The notes under the pieces: model-generated
What the model was told of the DNA's origin: nothing
The model's database searches: none
What the model saw: only the letters and a program-made list of their open reading frames with translations
Part shown: positions 1 to 7,415 of the stretch, piece by piece
How positions within the stretch are numbered: the first letter of the stretch is position 1
How the letters are laid out: the number at the start of each line of letters is the position of its first letter
Source of the DNA: Clostridiales bacterium
Lineage (GTDB): Bacteria > Bacillota > Clostridia > Oscillospirales > Acutalibacteraceae
Reading direction: 5' to 3'
Length of the DNA stretch: 35,015 nucleotides
Assembly (NCBI GenBank): GCA_019415925.1
Contig: DXYG01000021.1
Location: forward strand, 1 to 35,015
Translations under genes and position numbers: made by a program

Positions 1-2
1 AG

Positions 3-89
3 GCCGCTGTCGGTCAGCCGGTCATCCAGCCCCGCCGTCCAAACAGCCGCCTGGATAAGGTGCGCCATATGTTCAGTAAGATTCCTTGA
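3..89 (+). CDS. Possible C-terminal tail of a + strand gene cut by the window edge
   Basis: An open frame enters from the left edge and ends at TGA 87-89, giving 28 residues with a basic end (SRLDKVRHMFSKIP). Third codon positions are GC-rich, and this stretch is clearly more GC-rich than the DNA after it, which is coding-like. The product is not recognised. The - strand over the same bases is also open (ATG at 68 running off the left edge), so strand is uncertain. If the + reading is right, this gene runs toward the conjugation operon, and the terminator at 335-367 could end its message. Confidence 0.35.
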   Translation, partial: AAVGQPVIQPRRPNSRLDKVRHMFSKIP

Positions 90-111
90 TACGCCACAGC
101 AAGGATGGTTA

Positions 112-140
112 TTGCATTTCCCTGCCTTTCGTGGTAAAAT
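112..140 (+). promoter_or_regulatory. Candidate sigma-A promoter of a short + strand unit
   Basis: TTGCAT at 112-117 and TAAAAT at 135-140 are separated by 17 bp, and the -10 box carries an extended TGG just upstream. Transcription would start near 147 and meet the terminator at 335-367, giving an RNA of about 215 nt. This is a motif match only. Confidence 0.4.
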
Positions 141-279
141 GTAGTTGTAAACCACCAGAGAAAACAACAACCCTGCTACCCCCCGTTATCACCACCGATA
201 ACAATTTGATAACAGCCCATCGTATAGGGCTGGATAATATGGACACATCAAATAATCAAAAAAATGAGGTATCAAATTT
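141..279 (+). other. Non-coding leader with two inverted repeats
   Basis: GTTATC (185-190) pairs with GATAAC (197-202), and GATAAC occurs again at 208-213. CAGCCC (213-218) pairs with GGGCTG (227-232) around an 8-nt loop. A 65-codon TTG-started frame (86-283) crosses this stretch but has no convincing ribosome binding site or recognisable composition, so the stretch is treated as non-coding. The leader ends at the micro-ORF at 280. Confidence 0.35.
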
Positions 280-327
280 ATGAAGCAAAATCCGTTAAAT
301 ATGATGCCCAACAACGATTTTGAATAA
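280..327 (+). CDS. 15-codon micro-ORF before a terminator
   Basis: ATG at 280 encodes MKQNPLNMMPNNDFE. A TGAGGT at 265-270 lies nine bases upstream as a moderate ribosome binding site. The stop is eight bases before the terminator hairpin. It could be a leader peptide whose downstream gene has been lost, a degraded gene start, or a chance frame inside a small RNA. No homology is recognised. Confidence 0.25.
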   Translation: MKQNPLNMMPNNDFE

Positions 328-334
328 TGTACTT

Positions 335-367
335 GATGGCTACTCAATCGAGCAGCCATCTTTTTTT
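335..367 (+). terminator. Intrinsic terminator, + strand
   Basis: GATGGCT (335-341) pairs with AGCCATC (354-360), the inner CTC/GAG continue the stem around an AATC loop, and seven T follow on the + strand. The T tract is absent on the - strand side. It therefore ends rightward transcription at the 3' end of the convergent CHAP gene; the first bases of its T tract reach that gene's stop codon. Confidence 0.8.
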
Positions 368-2075
368 AATATGCCGGAATACCGTATCCGTAGATAACAG
401 AGCTTCCGACAGGGTATGTTTTGGTTCTGCAAGTATCGCCTGAGTTGCCCTCGACGGTATAGACTGTACCGTTCTCGCATCTTTGAACAATACCGGTGTG
501 GTCTGTCACACCGTCGCCCTCCCAATCAAAGAAAATGATTGTACCGGGCGAAGGCTCATACGAACCGTCTGCCCATTGTCCTCGGTCTCTGAACCATTGT
601 ACGCCGTTTACGCAACCGGCATACTTCGGAATAATACCAGCGTCGATATATCCGCACTCGTTGGCACACCAAGAAACAAAGCAGGCACACCACTCTACAC
701 GGGAGTCAAACCCGTACCAAGACCAGTAAGGCTGACCGCCCACATTACCTACCTGAGACAGAGCAACCGTTACGATTTGGTCGTCGCTGTATCCGATACC
801 GTAAAGTACCTGCGACCATAGCTGGTTGTTTTCGTCCTTTAGCAGCTCGGCAAGATAATCTTTCTGCTCTTGATTAAAGCCGTACATAGCCGCCATTTCA
901 TCAACAGTCTTGTGCGTTACCGTGATATACAGAAATGTTTCGGTTACCGTGGTTTCAGTCTGTACGATATTGCCGTGTCCGTCGTCGCTTTCCTCGATTT
1001 CGGTATGGGTTTTCGTTTCCGTTTGGGAAGAAATATCGTTCATCTCCCAAAAAATATCCGACAGTAGCTGCTTCTTGGTTTCGTCAACCGTGGCAACCTC
1101 CATCGGATTATCAGGGTCGGTATTTACTTTAACAGAATAGACCGCAAGAACCTCTTTCCACACAGCTCGGCTTCCACTCATTTCAAGCACGTCATAGCTT
1201 ACAGAGTTCTTTTCCTGTTCCAATCGGTCATCATATTCTTGATTGATTTCCTGAACGACTGTCTGCATAGACATTCCCGTGCCGGAATCCTCTCCCGAAA
1301 AGAAGATACCAAACACAGAACCGGCAATTAATCCGACAAGACACAGAACAATAATAACCACCACCGCAACCCAGCCGCCGGCAGCAATGGCGGCAACAAG
1401 ACCTTTTACCGCCGCAATGATTGCTTTTACTGCGGCAACGGTGGCTTTGGCTGCGGCTTTAATCGTAGCGGCTGTTGCTTTGGCGGTAGCTTTTGCCGCC
1501 TGTGCCGCTTTCTGCGAAGCCTTAACTGTCGCCTGAGCTGTTTTCTGTGCCGCTTTTGCCGCTTGCTGACTGGTTTTTATCGTAGTCTTTGCAGTCTGCT
1601 CAGCCGTCTTAACCGATTTCTGTGCGGTCTTTGTTGCTTCTTTTCCGGCAAACTTAATGGTTTTCTTTCCGGAGGAAGTGGCAGACTGCTTTATGGTCTT
1701 TTCCGCCTTATCGACAGTCTTAATCGCAGAGCTTGTGTTTTGCGAAGCCTGTTTTCTCAAAGACTGCTCGGCTCGCTGCTGCTTGAAACGCTGAATACCG
1801 TCCTTTGCGGTGCGGATATTCTCTTTTGTGGTTTCAAGTCCCTTTCGTCCCGCCTTGTCAAACGCATAGGCACCATCGTGAACCACCTCGTCAATACCGC
1901 TTTCCAGCTTATCGGAAGCGTATTCCTCGGCAGAACTGCTGTTGGCATTTACCGACCGCTCCGCCTTTTCTTTTGTTGCGATATACGCCTGCTTCATTCG
2001 TTGGGTTGCGACGGCAGCCTTATCTATTGTTCGTATCGTACCTTTTGCATTGTCTTTCGTTTTAATATCAGCCAT
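366..2075 (-). CDS. CD1108-family mobile element protein: membrane-anchored CHAP cell-wall hydrolase
   Basis: 569 aa. Residues 1-230 are a Lys/Ala/Thr/Gln-rich helical, repetitive region, followed by one membrane segment (about 234-258), a spacer, and a C-terminal CHAP/C40-type peptidase fold (about 435-569). The catalytic Cys is probably C463 in WCACFVSW, His is H526 in TDHTGIV, and VEGNS near 541-545 would supply the third residue. In ICEs of this type the protein takes the VirB1 role, cutting peptidoglycan so the transfer channel can cross the wall. The start is fixed by AAGGAGGG four bases before ATG. It follows sortase B and is the last transfer gene in the window; CD1107/DUF4366, DUF4315 and the topoisomerase that often come next are not seen. 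The family call is strong; the cleaved bond cannot be told from sequence. Confidence 0.88.
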   Translation of the reverse strand: MADIKTKDNAKGTIRTIDKAAVATQRMKQAYIATKEKAERSVNANSSSAEEYASDKLESGIDEVVHDGAYAFDKAGRKGLETTKENIRTAKDGIQRFKQQRAEQSLRKQASQNTSSAIKTVDKAEKTIKQSATSSGKKTIKFAGKEATKTAQKSVKTAEQTAKTTIKTSQQAAKAAQKTAQATVKASQKAAQAAKATAKATAATIKAAAKATVAAVKAIIAAVKGLVAAIAAGGWVAVVVIIVLCLVGLIAGSVFGIFFSGEDSGTGMSMQTVVQEINQEYDDRLEQEKNSVSYDVLEMSGSRAVWKEVLAVYSVKVNTDPDNPMEVATVDETKKQLLSDIFWEMNDISSQTETKTHTEIEESDDGHGNIVQTETTVTETFLYITVTHKTVDEMAAMYGFNQEQKDYLAELLKDENNQLWSQVLYGIGYSDDQIVTVALSQVGNVGGQPYWSWYGFDSRVEWCACFVSWCANECGYIDAGIIPKYAGCVNGVQWFRDRGQWADGSYEPSPGTIIFFDWEGDGVTDHTGIVQRCENGTVYTVEGNSGDTCRTKTYPVGSSVIYGYGIPAY

Positions 2076-2115
2076 ACAATCCCTCCTTCCTATGCAGGCT
2101 GAACTACCTGTTGTA

Positions 2116-2886
2116 TTATTCGTTTATTAGCTTCGCCACTACAACAAGTCTGCCGTTTGTCCGGGAATACTCACAGGTGGAAAGGGTCAGGAGCTTGTCG
2201 CCGTATTCGGCGGTTACGCCGGTTTCGTAAAGCGACAGTTTCTTGCACTTCTCAACATAGGCAGTGAAATCCTCGGCGGTGTCCGCATTGACGAACTGAT
2301 AATATTTGAAGCTGTCGGGACTATCCGTATATACTACGGTTTTGAACACGGCAATTACTTCATAGGTCTGTCTGTCGGTCAGCGTATCAAAGGATACTGT
2401 TTTGTGCTTTTCCCAAAAGCTCTTGTCCTTGAATTTCATAAGACCGGCGAACATAGAGCCGTCGTTCATATGATGACCGTAGATAATGATATTGTCGCTT
2501 GGCAGCTCCATATCGCAGTTTTCCTGAACATAGGGACAGCCGTAGTCGGTGTATGCTTTATCAAAGCCGTGCTTCAGATAGAAGTTCGGGTTGTCCTTTG
2601 ACTGCATAACGGGATAATTGATTTTTGTGTCCTCAATCTTTATCCAACCGACCATATCGTTGTTTTGTAAATAAAGCTCCTGATACTCCGGGATAAAGGT
2701 CTTTTCTTCGGAGTAGTTCATCGGCTCTTTGGTTTCTTCAGGCTCGGTCTCCACAACCTCAATCAGATTGTCGTACATTTCCGCCTGCCTTGCAGAGTCG
2801 TAATAGTGCTTGATGAGAAAACCTGAACTGACGGCAAATACAATGCTGAAAGCACAGATTATGGCAATATAGATTTTGTTTTTCAT
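2116..2886 (-). CDS. srtB: Class B sortase
   Basis: 256 aa. An N-terminal membrane segment (about 5-25) is followed by a sortase barrel. Catalytic residues are visible: H138 in IYGHHMND, C238 in TLSTCEYS and R246 in NGRLVV, the sortase B arrangement. The enzyme cleaves a sorting signal and joins the surface protein to the cell wall or to another subunit. The likely substrate within this element is the Cna_B surface protein at 25502-29752, which ends in a TPKTG-type signal, although sortase B usually prefers NPxTx signals, so the pairing is inferred. AAAGGAAA lies upstream of the ATG. It stands between virB4 and the CHAP hydrolase, a usual position in CTn-type elements. Confidence 0.92.
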   Translation of the reverse strand: MKNKIYIAIICAFSIVFAVSSGFLIKHYYDSARQAEMYDNLIEVVETEPEETKEPMNYSEEKTFIPEYQELYLQNNDMVGWIKIEDTKINYPVMQSKDNPNFYLKHGFDKAYTDYGCPYVQENCDMELPSDNIIIYGHHMNDGSMFAGLMKFKDKSFWEKHKTVSFDTLTDRQTYEVIAVFKTVVYTDSPDSFKYYQFVNADTAEDFTAYVEKCKKLSLYETGVTAEYGDKLLTLSTCEYSRTNGRLVVVAKLINE

Positions 2887-2923
2887 AGGTGTTTCCTTTC
2901 TCTTTTACAGAATGGGGCAAGGG

Positions 2924-5257
2924 TTATGCACCCTCGCCCGGTTTGGTTGTCATCAGCTTATACAGCTTCGTATTTTTCGGGAACTTGTTTGCAAACGGCA
3001 CAAGCGAACTGCCTACCTTAATCAGTCCGTGTCCTGCGTCAACATTCGTGATATACGAAAGCTGAAGGTCGGAAATGTTAAGGAGCTTGGCAAGCTCAAT
3101 TCTGTCGGTTGACGCCTGATTGAGCATAATCAGAAACTCGCTGTTTGCAAGCATAGTTCTTGCCGTATGGCTCTGCAAAAGGTCGTCCACATTCTGCGTA
3201 ATGCCGGTTGCATAAGCACCGTACTTTCGTACACGCTTCCAAAGGGTGAACAGGAAGTTTGCTGAGTATTCGTGCTGGAACAGGAGGTAGATTTCATCAA
3301 TGAAGATGAAAGTCTGCTTACCCTTAGCACGGTTCTGTGTGATACGGTTCAGGATAGAATCGAGGACGACAAGCATACCGATAGGCATAAGCTGCTTGCC
3401 GAGGTCAAGAATGTCATAACAGATAAGTCGGTTATCCGTATCAACATTGGTCGGCTTTGCGAAAGTATTCAAAGAACCGTGTGTAAACAGCTCGATAGCA
3501 AGGGCGATTTCCTTTGCTTCCGGCTCGTCCTGTCTCAAAAGCTCCGCACGAAAATCCTGCAAGGTAGGAACAGTACCGGTATATCCTCTCTGCTGATAGT
3601 CACGGTAAACGCTCGCCGTACAACGGTCGATGATAGACTTCTGTTTTGCTCCGAGGTTTGTGCCGCCGATAAGCTGTTCGCAAAGGGACATAATGAACTC
3701 GGATTTCAGGATAACCGGGTTTGCTCCGTCGCCGTATTCCTTGTTCATATCCATTGCATTGATATGGCTCGGAGAAGTAGCGGAAATATTGATGATTTCG
3801 CCGCCGAGAGCTTTTACAAGTTGCGAATACTCTCGCTCCGGGTCGATGATAATAACATCTGCATTGGAGGAAAGAATGATATTTTCAATTTCTCCCTTTG
3901 CCGCAAAGGATTTTCCGCCGCCGGATACGCCAAGGATAAAGGAATTACCGTTGAGTAGCTGTCTGCGGTCGGCGATAATCATATTTTTGCTGATAACATT
4001 CTGACCGTAGTAAATGCCGTTTTCGTGGTAAATGTCCTGAACCCTGAACGGAATAAAGACCGCAAGGCTTTCTGTGGTAAGGGTTCTGAATGCGTCAATC
4101 TTGCGTGTTCCAAAGGGCATAGCAGTATTCAGTCCGTCCATCTGCTGATACTTGAGAACCGCAAACTGGCACAAATGCTTTCTTGCCGTAGTAAGCAGAG
4201 CTTCGGTGTCGTTATCAAGCTGTTCTTTGGAGTCCGCAGTATGAACCATAGTGAGTACAGCGAACATCATTCGCTGATCACGAGTGGTAAGGTCATCAAG
4301 GAACTCCTTCATTTCCTTTTTCTGCTGTTCCATATCATAAGGAACGGTAGCGGAAAAGTTATTGTTCTGATTCTGCTTTCTCTGCCAGTTGGTTATATTC
4401 GTCTCAACCCCAAGCAGTCTGCTCTCTGCTTCTCGCACCGCTTCATCGGTAGGAACAGGTACGATGTCAATGGACATCATCAGATTGCGGTTCAGGTCGG
4501 TAAGCTCAGCTACCATACTGTCCTTGATATAGGAAGCGTACTCACGAAGAAAAAGGACTCTCCCGTAACGGTTTCCCATTTTGAAGTAGTCCTTTTCAAA
4601 TTCCATTGTATCCGGGCAAACATAATCCTTGAAATCGTGTCCCTTTTTTCTCGTTTCCTTAATATTGAAGTGGTAGGCGGTTTCCTCACCGACACGGAAG
4701 AAATCGTGGACAATTCTCAGCCTTTCATCGGTTTCAAGCTCCACACATTTGCTTCCGAGTCTTGCAAAGTGGGCAATCAGGTCAGCACCGACACGGGCAA
4801 AATAGGTTCTTGCGTCCTCCACGCTCTTTTTATTGATGGAGATAGTAACATACTTATCCTGAACGATTGCATTTGCACCGGTCGCCTTGTCGAGAAGCAT
4901 TTTGTTATATTCCTCTCGGTAAACATCAAGCTCATCGCCGGTTTCGGGGATAAGAATGGTTTTCTCAAAGTCCAAACGGTTAAGCCGTCTGTTGTTGATA
5001 GTCAGTTTTGTAGTAGCTCCGCTGTCAAGAGAGTTGAGAAGCTCGGAGTATTCAAGGAACATTGCTTCCTTGTCCTCACGGCTTGCTACGGCAAAGTTAA
5101 TATCCGTGAACTTGAAGCTCTTGGAATACTTGTCCTTGCCCACACGGAAAATGCCGTCATCATAGATTGCGGTAATGGGAATACAATCCTGTACGCCCTT
5201 TGGTACTACAAACTTTTCTTTGTCCTGCTTTAACAGGTTTGTAAGGGTTTTAATCAT
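2924..5257 (-). CDS. VirB4-like conjugal transfer ATPase, CD1110 family
   Basis: 777 aa, within the usual range for Gram-positive VirB4/TraE proteins. Walker A is GVSGGGKS at about 443-450 and Walker B is FIFIDE with D654/E655. These are the nucleotide-binding features of the cytoplasmic AAA+ motor of the type IV secretion channel. The N-terminal 400 residues fit the VirB4 N-domain. The start overlaps the 3' end of prgI by eight bases, and GGAGG lies about twelve bases upstream inside prgI, so the two are probably translationally coupled. Order prgI-virB4-sortase-CHAP is that of C. difficile CTn elements. No truncation or missing motif is seen. Confidence 0.93.
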   Translation of the reverse strand: MIKTLTNLLKQDKEKFVVPKGVQDCIPITAIYDDGIFRVGKDKYSKSFKFTDINFAVASREDKEAMFLEYSELLNSLDSGATTKLTINNRRLNRLDFEKTILIPETGDELDVYREEYNKMLLDKATGANAIVQDKYVTISINKKSVEDARTYFARVGADLIAHFARLGSKCVELETDERLRIVHDFFRVGEETAYHFNIKETRKKGHDFKDYVCPDTMEFEKDYFKMGNRYGRVLFLREYASYIKDSMVAELTDLNRNLMMSIDIVPVPTDEAVREAESRLLGVETNITNWQRKQNQNNNFSATVPYDMEQQKKEMKEFLDDLTTRDQRMMFAVLTMVHTADSKEQLDNDTEALLTTARKHLCQFAVLKYQQMDGLNTAMPFGTRKIDAFRTLTTESLAVFIPFRVQDIYHENGIYYGQNVISKNMIIADRRQLLNGNSFILGVSGGGKSFAAKGEIENIILSSNADVIIIDPEREYSQLVKALGGEIINISATSPSHINAMDMNKEYGDGANPVILKSEFIMSLCEQLIGGTNLGAKQKSIIDRCTASVYRDYQQRGYTGTVPTLQDFRAELLRQDEPEAKEIALAIELFTHGSLNTFAKPTNVDTDNRLICYDILDLGKQLMPIGMLVVLDSILNRITQNRAKGKQTFIFIDEIYLLFQHEYSANFLFTLWKRVRKYGAYATGITQNVDDLLQSHTARTMLANSEFLIMLNQASTDRIELAKLLNISDLQLSYITNVDAGHGLIKVGSSLVPFANKFPKNTKLYKLMTTKPGEGA

Positions 5258-5615
5258 TGTTCTTATAAGCCTCCTTCTGTTTTTGTTCGATTGTCGGTTT
5301 CATCAATTCGTAATAGGTGTTGGTGGAATGAAAGACCAGCTTTTTCGGCATAAGGAACTCGGACTTTATCCACGCCCATATAAATTTCTCAGCCGTCATT
5401 CCGTTGTATTTTACAAAGCCGAGAGCTGCAAAAGGGGCAGCTCCCAAAATGCACACCCACGATACGGTTTCTGTTCCGAGGTACGGTTTTAGGAGGAAGT
5501 AAAGTCCTACCGCTACCGCACAGGCGAGGACAGAAAAAATGAACTGTCTGAGCGACAGTCCAAAAAACATTGACTCTGTATAATTTCGTATCTCTCGGTT
5601 AATTTTAACTTCCAT
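5250..5615 (-). CDS. PrgI-family conjugation membrane protein
   Basis: 121 aa from the ATG at 5615, preceded by AAGAAAGGA. An upstream in-frame ATG at 5675 would add 20 residues but has no ribosome binding site and would read through a terminator stem, so it is rejected. The protein starts with NREIRNYTES, typical of PrgI, and has two closely spaced membrane segments (about 20-60), then a basic C-terminus. PrgI proteins are small inner-membrane parts of Gram-positive transfer channels, comparable to VirB3, and are regularly encoded next to virB4. The 3' end overlaps virB4. A terminator directly upstream (5631-5666) separates it from the 69-aa gene. Confidence 0.85.
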   Translation of the reverse strand: MEVKINREIRNYTESMFFGLSLRQFIFSVLACAVAVGLYFLLKPYLGTETVSWVCILGAAPFAALGFVKYNGMTAEKFIWAWIKSEFLMPKKLVFHSTNTYYELMKPTIEQKQKEAYKNND

Positions 5616-5630
5616 AATAATCCTTTCTTG

Positions 5631-5666
5631 CAAAAAGAAAAACATCAACCATTTCTGATTGATGTT
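5631..5666 (-). terminator. Intrinsic terminator between the 69-aa gene and prgI
   Basis: On the - strand AACATCAA pairs perfectly with TTGATGTT (plus positions 5659-5666 and 5641-5648) around a 10-nt loop, followed by TTTCTTTTT. It lies just past the stop of the 69-aa gene and directly before the prgI Shine-Dalgarno at 5622-5630. Confidence 0.8.
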
Positions 5667-5689
5667 TCCACTCAAAGCATATTCAGTTT

Positions 5690-5899
5690 TTAATCAAATT
5701 CATACGGACCTTTGCTAAAACACATCCAATCCAAATCAGCAACATAATCAGGATGTTCTTTACCCTTTTGTTTCTTAATTTGTTTTTGGTTTGTTACTTT
5801 GGCTTTGTATGCTTTGTTGTTAGGATTATGCTGATTTGCATAATCGTCTAACTGTTGTTTAGTGTGGGTTTTACCCGACACGCCCTTGTTTCGAGCCAT
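5690..5899 (-). CDS. Small basic hydrophilic protein, own transcription unit
   Basis: 69 aa, rich in Lys, Asn and Gln, with the segment HTKQQLDDYANQHNPNNKAY followed by a basic stretch and an acidic/aromatic tail (DLDWMCFSKGPYEFD). Small proteins with this asparagine-rich segment are familiar from Firmicutes genomes, but no function is known to me. AAAGGAGGT seven bases before the ATG is near-perfect. The gene has its own promoter (6102-6130) and terminator (5631-5666) and a leader of about 190 nt. It lies between virB6 and prgI, which are normally adjacent in CD1110-CD1112 type clusters. No signal peptide or membrane segment is visible, so it is probably cytoplasmic. Confidence 0.75.
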   Translation of the reverse strand: MARNKGVSGKTHTKQQLDDYANQHNPNNKAYKAKVTNQKQIKKQKGKEHPDYVADLDWMCFSKGPYEFD

Positions 5900-6101
5900 A
5901 GTGTTTACCTCCTTTCTTCGTAGCAGTTTTTATCAATGATTGCATAACGAAACGGTCGGTTACCTAGAACCCTTTTTGAACCTTACTGCTGAAATACGAG
6001 CAATTTTTTTCAGTAGTGAATCTTGCAAATCATTTTTCCACGACAGGAGTGATTTACGCTTGATATATGCTCGCTCTATCAAATGTAAATCAAACAAGTA
6101 T
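5900..6101 (-). other. AT-rich untranslated leader of the 69-aa gene
   Basis: About 200 bases without a supportable gene separate the promoter and the 69-aa start. The stretch is more AT-rich than the flanking transfer genes. On the - strand GGTTC occurs twice around AAAAAG, followed by TAGGTAACC. No strong hairpin or attenuator was found. Confidence 0.4.
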
Positions 6102-6130
6102 ATTATAGCTCAATTATATGAAAAAATCAA
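6102..6130 (-). promoter_or_regulatory. Strong sigma-A promoter for the 69-aa gene
   Basis: On the - strand TTGATT (plus 6125-6130) and a perfect TATAAT (plus 6102-6107) are 17 bp apart. The -35 box lies immediately after the virB6 stop codon. It reads toward the 69-aa gene and then prgI/virB4 if the terminator is passed. Confidence 0.75.
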
Positions 6131-6131
6131 A

Positions 6132-6968
6132 TTACAAGCCCATCATTTCACGGATAATTCGGTCGCTCATCTTAACCGCACCGACAAGCACAAGCATATT
6201 GAATACCAGTTCGCCGATATATGCCCATACCTGAGTAACGGCTGCTGCGTCAGGGTTCACTACCGGCGGCGTAGAAGCAAATAGGGAGAAGATAATACAA
6301 GCAAGTACAATTACTGCTCCCTCAAGCAAAACGGCACAGTAGCTCTTTATAAAGCTCTTACCCACATTCTGCGACGGTTCTCCGGCAAAAGTGGAAAGCG
6401 GTATCGGAGCGAGAGCCGTGTACATATACAGCTTGAAAAATCGTCCGTACACCGTCATTATCATAATGAACGACAAGACCGTGATAAACAGTCCGCCGAT
6501 AAGAGTAACCGCCCACAATGGGATACTCTCAAAAAATCCGCAGCTTTCAATGGTTGTTACCATTTCAGCAGGTAAGGTTGTTTGATTGGGCGTACCGAAT
6601 CCCGCAGATGTCATAATGGTTGAAATCGTACCTTGTACGATGTTGAACAGGGCAAGCATAAGCTCCAGCCCGTAGGTAATCACACCTTTGGCAATGGCAA
6701 AGCGGATAAACAGCTTTAATGCGTGTTCCGGTTTCTTTACATCGGTAAAACTTCCGCAGGTACGAACCACACCGACAACAAAAAACAAAACAAGCAAAGC
6801 AAGACCGATAGCCTGAACTGCTCCGTTGATATTCACCATTACCGACCAAATACTGCCACCTTTGAACTCCTGCGGCGAAGTGGTTAGCAACTGCCATATT
6901 TCCGATAGCTTGCTGTTCCAAGTTTCAAGGGCATTTTCGAGGTTCTGAACTACCCAGTTATCACTCAT
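6132..6968 (-). CDS. VirB6/TrbL-like conjugal transfer protein, CD1112 family
   Basis: 278 aa with about five or six membrane segments spread over most of the protein after an amphipathic N-terminus (WVVQNLENALETWNSKL). The conserved pattern FAGEPSQNVGKSFIKSYCAVLLEG and the final SDRIIREMMGL are typical of the family. VirB6-type proteins form the membrane core that passes DNA in type IV secretion. AAAGGAGGTG precedes the ATG. It follows the pilin-like gene after a strong intercistronic hairpin, and is followed by the promoter of the 69-aa gene instead of directly by prgI. Confidence 0.88.
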   Translation of the reverse strand: MSDNWVVQNLENALETWNSKLSEIWQLLTTSPQEFKGGSIWSVMVNINGAVQAIGLALLVLFFVVGVVRTCGSFTDVKKPEHALKLFIRFAIAKGVITYGLELMLALFNIVQGTISTIMTSAGFGTPNQTTLPAEMVTTIESCGFFESIPLWAVTLIGGLFITVLSFIMIMTVYGRFFKLYMYTALAPIPLSTFAGEPSQNVGKSFIKSYCAVLLEGAVIVLACIIFSLFASTPPVVNPDAAAVTQVWAYIGELVFNMLVLVGAVKMSDRIIREMMGL

Positions 6969-6992
6969 CTGTTTGCACCTCCTTTAAGATTA

Positions 6993-7022
6993 GGGGCATA
7001 CCTGAAATGCCAGGTATGCCCC
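6993..7022 (-). promoter_or_regulatory. Perfect 12-bp intercistronic hairpin between pilin-like gene and virB6
   Basis: GGGGCATACCTG (6993-7004) and CAGGTATGCCCC (7011-7022) pair perfectly around a 6-nt loop. Neither strand has a T tract next to it, so it is not a standard intrinsic terminator. Such hairpins at the 3' end of a highly expressed small gene commonly protect or process mRNA, which would let the pilin-like subunit be made in excess of VirB6. That role is inferred. Confidence 0.65.
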
Positions 7023-7041
7023 GTTTGATAACTGTGTTCTC

Positions 7042-7401
7042 TTAACCGGTAATAAGGGTCAGGATTTCCTTTGCAAAGGTGATGATGATACCGCCTGCAA
7101 GGGTCAGGAAACCGTTGGCTCTCTGAGACGGGTCGTGAGACTTCAAAGAGAGACCGACCTGAACGATACCGAAGCCAAGCAGGATAAGACCGATGGCACG
7201 GATAAGACCGAAGATGAAATCGGACAGATTGTTGACCACGGTAATCGGGTCGCTGGCGGCAAAAGCGGTAACGCTCATACCGCAAACAAGAGTTGCTGCT
7301 GCGATTACGGCGCAGTAAGCACGGAAGCCTTTCCGAACCTTTCCGGTCATAGGCAACTTCTGAGTAGTTTTCTTTTCGTTGTTCTTCTTAAAAATGTTCA
7401 T
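7042..7401 (-). CDS. VirB2-like pilin / Maff2-type small membrane protein with signal sequence
   Basis: 119 aa. A basic N-terminus (1-28) is followed by a hydrophobic signal segment (about 29-46) and a likely cleavage after AFA near residue 48. The mature part has two hydrophobic helices (about 56-82 and 97-117) joined by a short polar loop (SLKSHDPSQRANG), the VirB2/Maff2 layout. Proteins in this position before virB6 in CTn elements are thought to be the pilin-like subunit of the channel. The gene is between virD4 and virB6, and a stable hairpin follows. The family is clear by layout and position; pilus assembly in Gram-positive systems is not established. Confidence 0.75.
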   Translation of the reverse strand: MNIFKKNNEKKTTQKLPMTGKVRKGFRAYCAVIAAATLVCGMSVTAFAASDPITVVNNLSDFIFGLIRAIGLILLGFGIVQVGLSLKSHDPSQRANGFLTLAGGIIITFAKEILTLITG

Positions 7402-7415
7402 TGTGTTTTCCTCCG

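Noticed and set aside
86..283. 65-codon TTG-started + strand frame with an ATGA overlap to the micro-ORF
   Set aside because: The overlap is suggestive, but there is no ribosome binding site, and the frame runs over the promoter and hairpins with no coding-like composition.
1279..2102. Long + strand open frames over the CHAP protein gene
   Set aside because: They are shadows of the repetitive Lys/Ala/Thr-rich codons on the - strand; they lack ribosome binding sites and family resemblance.
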